DNA of 56,224 nucleotides from NORP309 sp045107085. GTDB taxonomy: Bacteria > Pseudomonadota > Gammaproteobacteria > Xanthomonadales > Marinicellaceae. The translations under genes were made by a program, and so were the position numbers. Where the stretch lies: assembly GCA_045107085.1 (NCBI GenBank), contig JBGCFT010000049.1, forward strand, positions 1 through 56,224, in the 5' to 3' direction. Positions 51,534-56,224 of this stretch are shown here, piece by piece. Position 1 is the stretch's first letter, and every line of letters begins with the position of its first letter. The notes below the pieces were generated by a model. It did not search any database. It worked only from the letters and a program-made list of their open reading frames with translations, and was not told the origin of the DNA.

Positions 51534-52679
51534 ATGACACGAACAACTATCAAAATAGCCTTAATAGCTGGAGAAGATTCTGGAGATTTATTAGGCGCTG
51601 ATTTGATTAAAAACCTTAAACTAATTAACCCCAATATTGATTTTATAGGTGTTGGAGGTAAAAAAATGCAATCAGAAGGCATGCAATTGATTACTTCAAA
51701 TAAAGAATTTGCCATCATGGGTTTTGCTGAAGTCATAAAGAAGTTACCGAAGCTTTTAAAGTTACGTCAATTGATAACAAAAACTATCATCAATGCAGAG
51801 CCAGATTTGTTTATTGGGGTTGATGCTCCTGATTTAAATTTTCCAATTGAAAAAAAATTAAAGAAGCAAGGCATTAAAACCATCCATTATGTCAGTCCTT
51901 CAATATGGGCTTGGCGACCCAAAAGGGCACGTCAAATCAGTCAAATCACAGACTTAGTCCTAACATTGTTCCCTTTTGAACCCCAATACTATGAAAAAGT
52001 CGACGGCAAAGCTGAGTTTGTTGGCCATCCTTTGGCACAAAATATAGAAGTTGATATCGATAAAAATGCAGCTAAATTAGCCCTAAATTTAAGTACAAAC
52101 AACCCTGTATTGGCCATTTTACCTGGATCAAGAACCAACGAACTGAAAGCACATACAAATATTTTCATGCAGTCTGCTGCAAAACTAATAAAACTAATGC
52201 CTGAATTGCAAATTATATCAGCCAATACCAATCAGTCTAAAATCCAATACATCCAAGAAAGTGCCAATAGAAATCATGTGCCAATCAAAATATTCAATGA
52301 TGCTACAGTTGTTTTAAAAGCAGCTGACTTCTCATTATTGGCCTCAGGTACAGTAGCACTTGAAGCCATGCTTTGTAAAACACCCATGGTAATTGGATAT
52401 AAAATCTCAAATATTACTTACGCTATCGTCAAAACATTTAACATGATGTTATTGCCCTATTATTCTTTGCCCAATGTACTTTATGAAGGCTTTCTTGTTC
52501 CAGAAGTTTTACAAAAACAGATGACAGTTGAAAATCTAGTCAAGGCATTGTTACCTCTGACCAAAGCCGCCCAACAAGAAATGCTCAAAAAAGAGTTTAT
52601 CCGCCTGCATCAAGATCTTTTGTCTCCTAATAATAATGCTGCATTGTCAGTGTCTAAATTTTTCACATGCAATCAATAA
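51534..52679 (+). CDS. lpxB: Lipid A disaccharide synthase
   Basis: LpxB joins UDP-diacylglucosamine and lipid X to make the lipid A disaccharide; it is a GT-B glycosyltransferase at the inner membrane. The 381 residues show AGEDSGDLLGADLI, PDLFIGVDAPDLNF, HYVSPSIWAWRPKRA, FVGHPL, LPGSRTNEL and LASGTVALEAML. Although displaced from lpxA by the methyltransferase gene, it still overlaps rnhB by 13 bases. Confidence 0.97.
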   Translation: MTRTTIKIALIAGEDSGDLLGADLIKNLKLINPNIDFIGVGGKKMQSEGMQLITSNKEFAIMGFAEVIKKLPKLLKLRQLITKTIINAEPDLFIGVDAPDLNFPIEKKLKKQGIKTIHYVSPSIWAWRPKRARQISQITDLVLTLFPFEPQYYEKVDGKAEFVGHPLAQNIEVDIDKNAAKLALNLSTNNPVLAILPGSRTNELKAHTNIFMQSAAKLIKLMPELQIISANTNQSKIQYIQESANRNHVPIKIFNDATVVLKAADFSLLASGTVALEAMLCKTPMVIGYKISNITYAIVKTFNMMLLPYYSLPNVLYEGFLVPEVLQKQMTVENLVKALLPLTKAAQQEMLKKEFIRLHQDLLSPNNNAALSVSKFFTCNQ

Positions 52680-53239
52680 TCGTTGGGGTTGATGAGGCAG
52701 GAAGAGGGCCATTGGCAGGTCCAGTTACAGTGGCAGCCGTGATACTAAAAAAGCCCATAAAAGGCTTAAATGATTCAAAAAAACTATCCGAAAAAAAGCG
52801 GTTTGATCTAGAAGATTTAATCATCAAAAATGCCTTGGCCTTTTCAGTCGTGCACATAGATGTTGAGATCATTGAAGAGATTAATATTTTACAAGCCAGT
52901 TTACTGGGCATGCAAAAAGCAGTAAAAAAAATAACCCATAATTATGATGAAATATTGATTGATGGAAATAAATGCCCTTATTTTGATAAACCGGCAAGAG
53001 CCATCATTGGTGGAGATGGAAAAATTGCAGAAATTTCAGCTGCCTCAATACTGGCAAAAAATGCCCGAGACAGATTAATGTGTCAGTTGGATAAGGAGTT
53101 CCCTGATTATGGGTTTGCTCAACATAAAGGTTATGGGACGCAGTTGCATCTGCAACAACTACAAAAGCATGGTCCATGTAAACACCACAGAAAAACGTTT
53201 GCTCCCATTCAAAAACTTATGCAAATGGAAATATTTTAA
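52667..53239 (+). CDS. rnhB: Ribonuclease HII
   Basis: RNase HII cuts RNA in RNA-DNA hybrids, including single misincorporated ribonucleotides. The 190-residue protein has VGVDEAGRGPLAGPV (catalytic Asp and Glu), DGNKCPYF, ISAASILAKNARD and GYGTQLHLQQLQKHGPCKHHRKTF in parts. It overlaps lpxB by 13 bases. dnaE follows after 94 bases. Confidence 0.97.
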   Translation: MQSIIVGVDEAGRGPLAGPVTVAAVILKKPIKGLNDSKKLSEKKRFDLEDLIIKNALAFSVVHIDVEIIEEINILQASLLGMQKAVKKITHNYDEILIDGNKCPYFDKPARAIIGGDGKIAEISAASILAKNARDRLMCQLDKEFPDYGFAQHKGYGTQLHLQQLQKHGPCKHHRKTFAPIQKLMQMEIF

Positions 53240-53333
53240 CATTTGGCTTTTAATTGTTTTATATTTTCTGAAAATAAACCAATACTAATTTATGGTGTTA
53301 AAATAGGTCAAAATTATTTAAAGCCAACCATAA

Positions 53334-56224
53334 ATGCATCCAAAATTTATACACCTTAATCTACATTCAGAATATTCTGTGGTTGATTCTATCTTGCGCA
53401 TTCCTAAAATAATGGAAATGTTGAAAGAAAACAATTCTCCAGCTGTAGGCATTACAGATTTTAACAATATGTATGCAGCCATTAAGTTTTATAAATCTGC
53501 ATTATCTGCTGGAATTAAACCCTTAATGGGTGCTGATTTGATGGTATTGGATGAAACTGACAAATCTAAATTTTATGCGTTAACATTTTTGTGCACCAAC
53601 AAACAAGGTTATCTCAATTTAAGTGAATTGATATCATTGGCTCACCAAAAAGGCTATCACAGTGCACACCCAATGGTTACTGAAAAATGGATTGAACAAT
53701 ACCAAGAAGGATTAATAGCTATTAGCAGTAATATGCGCGGTGATATAGGTCAATTAATTTTGAATAAAAAGTTGGAAGCTGCAGCCGATAAAATAGAATA
53801 TTGGAAAAGAGTATTTGCAGACAGGTTTTATTTAAGCATAGCAAGGGTCAATAGAAAAAATGAAAAATGGCACAATGATGCCACTGTTTACCTAGCAGCC
53901 CATCAAAGTATTCCTTTGGTAGCAACCAATGATTCTCGCTTTATGCACAAAAGTGATTTTAATGCACACGAAGCCAGAGTATGTATCAATCAAGGCCTTA
54001 TTGTGGCCGACCCAAGAAGACAAAAAACTTATACAAGAGATCAATATTTAGCCACACCAGATGAAATGGTTGCCAAATTTAAGGATTTACCAGAAGCTTT
54101 AGAAAACACAGTTGAAATTGCTAAAAGATGCCATTTTAATTTTGAATTTGGAGAATATTTTCTGCCAGCCTTTCCAATTCCTGAAGGTGAAACTGAAGAT
54201 CAATATTTTCGTCGATTAACCAAAGAGTTATTGGCAGCATACTTAGATAAAAATGGCGCTTTTGAGGGCTTTACTGACAAAGATTACTACGATAGATTAG
54301 AGTTTGAAGTCAATATTATTCTTCAAATGGGGTTTCCAGGCTATTTTTTAATCGTTGCAGATTTCATTAACTGGTCTAAGAAAAACAGCATTCCTGTCGG
54401 CCCTGGTCGTGGTTCTGGAGCGGGTTCACTTGTGGCATTTGTCATGCGTATAACAGATTTAGATCCGCTAGAATATGAATTGTTATTTGAGAGATTTCTT
54501 AATCCAGAAAGGCTATCAATGCCTGATTTTGATGTTGATTTTTGTATGGATAGACGAGATGAAGTCATAGAATATGTCACCAAGACCTATGGCGCCAATC
54601 AAGTCAGTCAAATCATCACATTTGGCACCATGAGTGCTAAAGCGGTGGTACGCGATGTGGGCCGAGTTTTGGGTCACCCTTATCCAATGGTTGATGGCAT
54701 TGCAAAACTGATTCCAAATGATTTAGGCATTACTTTAGAAAAAGCTTTAAAAGAATCTTCTGAGCTCAATTTAAAAAAACAAACTGATGAAGAAGCCGGA
54801 GAACTGTTAGACATGGCTCTTCAACTCGAAGGAACGATTCGTAACACAGGAAAACACGCTGGTGGCGTGGTTATTGCTCCCAGTAAGTTAAGTGATTTCT
54901 GCCCCGTATACAAAGACGAGCATGCTGAAGGTATTCTTAGTCAATACGACAAAGATGATGTCGAAACCATCGGTTTAGTTAAATTTGACTTTTTGGGTTT
55001 AAGAACTTTAACCATTGTAGATAATGCAGTGCAAGCCATCAATACCAACTATAAAACCCAACTTGATATTAGTAAAATTCCATTAGATGATTCCAAGGCT
55101 TTTGACTTACTTAAATCCTGTAAAACCACAGCGGTATTCCAATTAGAATCAGATGGAATGAAGGAACTCATTAAACGATTGATTCCTGATTCTTTTGCTG
55201 AAATTATCGCCTTGGTTGCGCTCTATCGCCCTGGACCATTGGATTCTGGAATGGTTGATACTTATGTGGAATGTAAGCATGGGCGCATTGAACCCGATTA
55301 TCTGCATCCAGATATTGAAGAAATACTCAAACCAACTTATGGCGTTATCTTATATCAAGAGCAAGTCATGAAAATTGCTCAGGTTTTGTCTGGCTATTCA
55401 TTGGGTGGAGCAGATATTCTTCGAAAAGCGATGGGTAAAAAAATTGAGTCTGTTATGTTAGAACAAGCAGAAATATTTAAAAAAGGAGCAGAAGATCGCG
55501 GCGTAGATGGTAAAGTTGCAAAAGAAATATTTGACATTATCATTAAATTTGCAGGTTATGGATTTAATAAATCTCATTCAGCTGCTTATGCCTTAATTGC
55601 TTATCAAACTGCTTGGTTAAAAGCACATTACCCAGTAGAATTCATGGCATCTGTGATGTCAGCTGATATGGACAACACTGAAAAAGTGGTTCACCTTATT
55701 CAAGATACAAAGTTGATGAATATCACCATTCAATTGCCCAATATAAATGAATCAGATTATTATTTTAAAGCAGGAGATGGACTCAGCATCGTTTATGGAT
55801 TAGGTGCACTTAAAGGCGTAGGAAAAGGTGCCATTGAAAGCATGATGCTTGATCGCAAAAACAACGGACCCTACACATCAATTTATGACTTTTGTGTGCG
55901 GGTTGATTTGCATAAGGTCAATAAAAGGACGTTAGAATCATTAACATTATCAGGTGCTTTTGACTGTATTCATCCAAATAGAAGGGCTTTATTACAAGGA
56001 TTAGAATCAATCATTAAAGCCGCCATCCAAAAAAATAATGACCAACAATCAGGCCAAGTAGATTTATTTGGTTCTGCGGTTGTAGCTGAAACAAATCAAA
56101 TGCCGATTCCATTACCTCAAATTGCAGAATTTGAAAGTAATGAACGCTTATTTAATGAACGTAATATGTTGGGACATTTCATGAGCGGTCACCCAATTGA
56201 TTCAGTAAAACAATGGTTTGAAAC
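53334..56224 (+). CDS. dnaE: DNA polymerase III subunit alpha, 5' part
   Basis: DnaE is the replicative polymerase. The open frame runs from ATG 53334 past the right edge (963 full codons seen of roughly 1160). The N-terminal PHP domain opens FIHLNLHSEYSVVDS, aligning with E. coli FVHLRVHSDYS. GPGRGSGAGSLVAF and the catalytic block PDFDVDFCMDRRDEVIE (D400, D402) are present, as are GFNKSHSAAYALIAYQTAWLK-type finger residues. The end of the window falls after MSGHPIDSVKQW. The beta-clamp binding and tau-binding parts lie outside. Confidence 0.97.
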   Translation, partial: MHPKFIHLNLHSEYSVVDSILRIPKIMEMLKENNSPAVGITDFNNMYAAIKFYKSALSAGIKPLMGADLMVLDETDKSKFYALTFLCTNKQGYLNLSELISLAHQKGYHSAHPMVTEKWIEQYQEGLIAISSNMRGDIGQLILNKKLEAAADKIEYWKRVFADRFYLSIARVNRKNEKWHNDATVYLAAHQSIPLVATNDSRFMHKSDFNAHEARVCINQGLIVADPRRQKTYTRDQYLATPDEMVAKFKDLPEALENTVEIAKRCHFNFEFGEYFLPAFPIPEGETEDQYFRRLTKELLAAYLDKNGAFEGFTDKDYYDRLEFEVNIILQMGFPGYFLIVADFINWSKKNSIPVGPGRGSGAGSLVAFVMRITDLDPLEYELLFERFLNPERLSMPDFDVDFCMDRRDEVIEYVTKTYGANQVSQIITFGTMSAKAVVRDVGRVLGHPYPMVDGIAKLIPNDLGITLEKALKESSELNLKKQTDEEAGELLDMALQLEGTIRNTGKHAGGVVIAPSKLSDFCPVYKDEHAEGILSQYDKDDVETIGLVKFDFLGLRTLTIVDNAVQAINTNYKTQLDISKIPLDDSKAFDLLKSCKTTAVFQLESDGMKELIKRLIPDSFAEIIALVALYRPGPLDSGMVDTYVECKHGRIEPDYLHPDIEEILKPTYGVILYQEQVMKIAQVLSGYSLGGADILRKAMGKKIESVMLEQAEIFKKGAEDRGVDGKVAKEIFDIIIKFAGYGFNKSHSAAYALIAYQTAWLKAHYPVEFMASVMSADMDNTEKVVHLIQDTKLMNITIQLPNINESDYYFKAGDGLSIVYGLGALKGVGKGAIESMMLDRKNNGPYTSIYDFCVRVDLHKVNKRTLESLTLSGAFDCIHPNRRALLQGLESIIKAAIQKNNDQQSGQVDLFGSAVVAETNQMPIPLPQIAEFESNERLFNERNMLGHFMSGHPIDSVKQWFE

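Noticed and set aside
1..56224. Mobile elements, prophage, CRISPR, toxin-antitoxin or defence system
   Set aside because: Every sizeable reading frame is a core or signalling gene; no transposase, integrase, phage gene, direct-repeat array, tRNA or paired small toxin/antitoxin genes are seen.

Overview
The window is AT-rich, gene-dense chromosomal DNA from a gammaproteobacterium, and almost all of it is core genome. The evidence for the class is gene order: map/glnD/dapD diverging from rpsB-tsf-pyrH-frr-uppS-cdsA-dxr-rseP-bamA-skp-lpxD-fabZ-lpxA/lpxB-rnhB-dnaE, plus rsfS-rlmH-maf-rng-yhdP, leuS-lptE-holA, rpoE-rseA-rseC-degQ and lepA-lepB-DUF4845-rnc-era-recO. The lack of rseB, the large winged-helix/TPR membrane regulator and a secreted protein ending in an IF-x-x-x-FE tail hint at a Marinicella/Lysobacterales-like lineage, but that placement is an inference and not firm. 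I see no tRNA, rRNA, IS element, prophage, CRISPR array or defence island.

Layout. 1-452: C-terminal end of a secreted parallel beta-helix (choice-of-anchor Q type) protein. 564-2402 (-): membrane-bound winged-helix/TPR regulator. 2734-10188: rsfS, rlmH, maf, rng, yhdP and an overlapping PqiA/LetA-like membrane gene. 10209-13622: pabC, mltG, tmk, holB. 13675-16724: PilZ protein, a small protein resembling the N-terminal domain of Ycf46 AAA proteins, and a PAS-GAF-GGDEF-EAL protein. 16852-20006: the sigma-E cluster. 20085-25471: lepA through recO. 25564-26541: a membrane diguanylate cyclase. 26724-31901: leuS, lptE, holA, deoB. 32107-32622: small secreted protein. 32822-37025 (-): dapD, glnD, map. 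37133-37660: epmC. 37933-53239: the rpsB to rnhB envelope/translation supercluster, interrupted by a reverse-strand methyltransferase between lpxA and lpxB. 53334 to the right edge: dnaE, cut off.

How the genes work together. Much of the window builds or guards the cell envelope: lipid A (lpxD, fabZ, lpxA, lpxB), phospholipid and isoprenoid precursors (cdsA, dxr, uppS), outer-membrane assembly (bamA, skp, lptE), envelope lipid transport (yhdP and probably the PqiA-like gene), protein export (lepB), and the sigma-E stress circuit (rpoE, rseA, rseC, degQ, rseP). A second theme is translation and ribosome assembly (rsfS, rlmH, lepA, era, rnc, rpsB, tsf, frr, leuS, epmC, map), and a third is replication (holA, holB, tmk, rnhB, dnaE). 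c-di-GMP signalling appears at two loci.

The most notable non-textbook signals are: (1) a near-perfect intrinsic-terminator hairpin buried in the coding sequence of rseC; (2) two matching sigma-E-like promoters (15-nt spacer, GTCCTA -10) before rpoE and degQ; (3) the yhdP/PqiA-like overlapping gene pair, which may mark a lipid-bridge system; (4) the free-standing Ycf46-N-like protein in a c-di-GMP cluster; (5) a structured rpsB leader; (6) paired palindromes covering the promoter before the DUF4845-rnc-era genes. No obviously new mobile or defence system was found.
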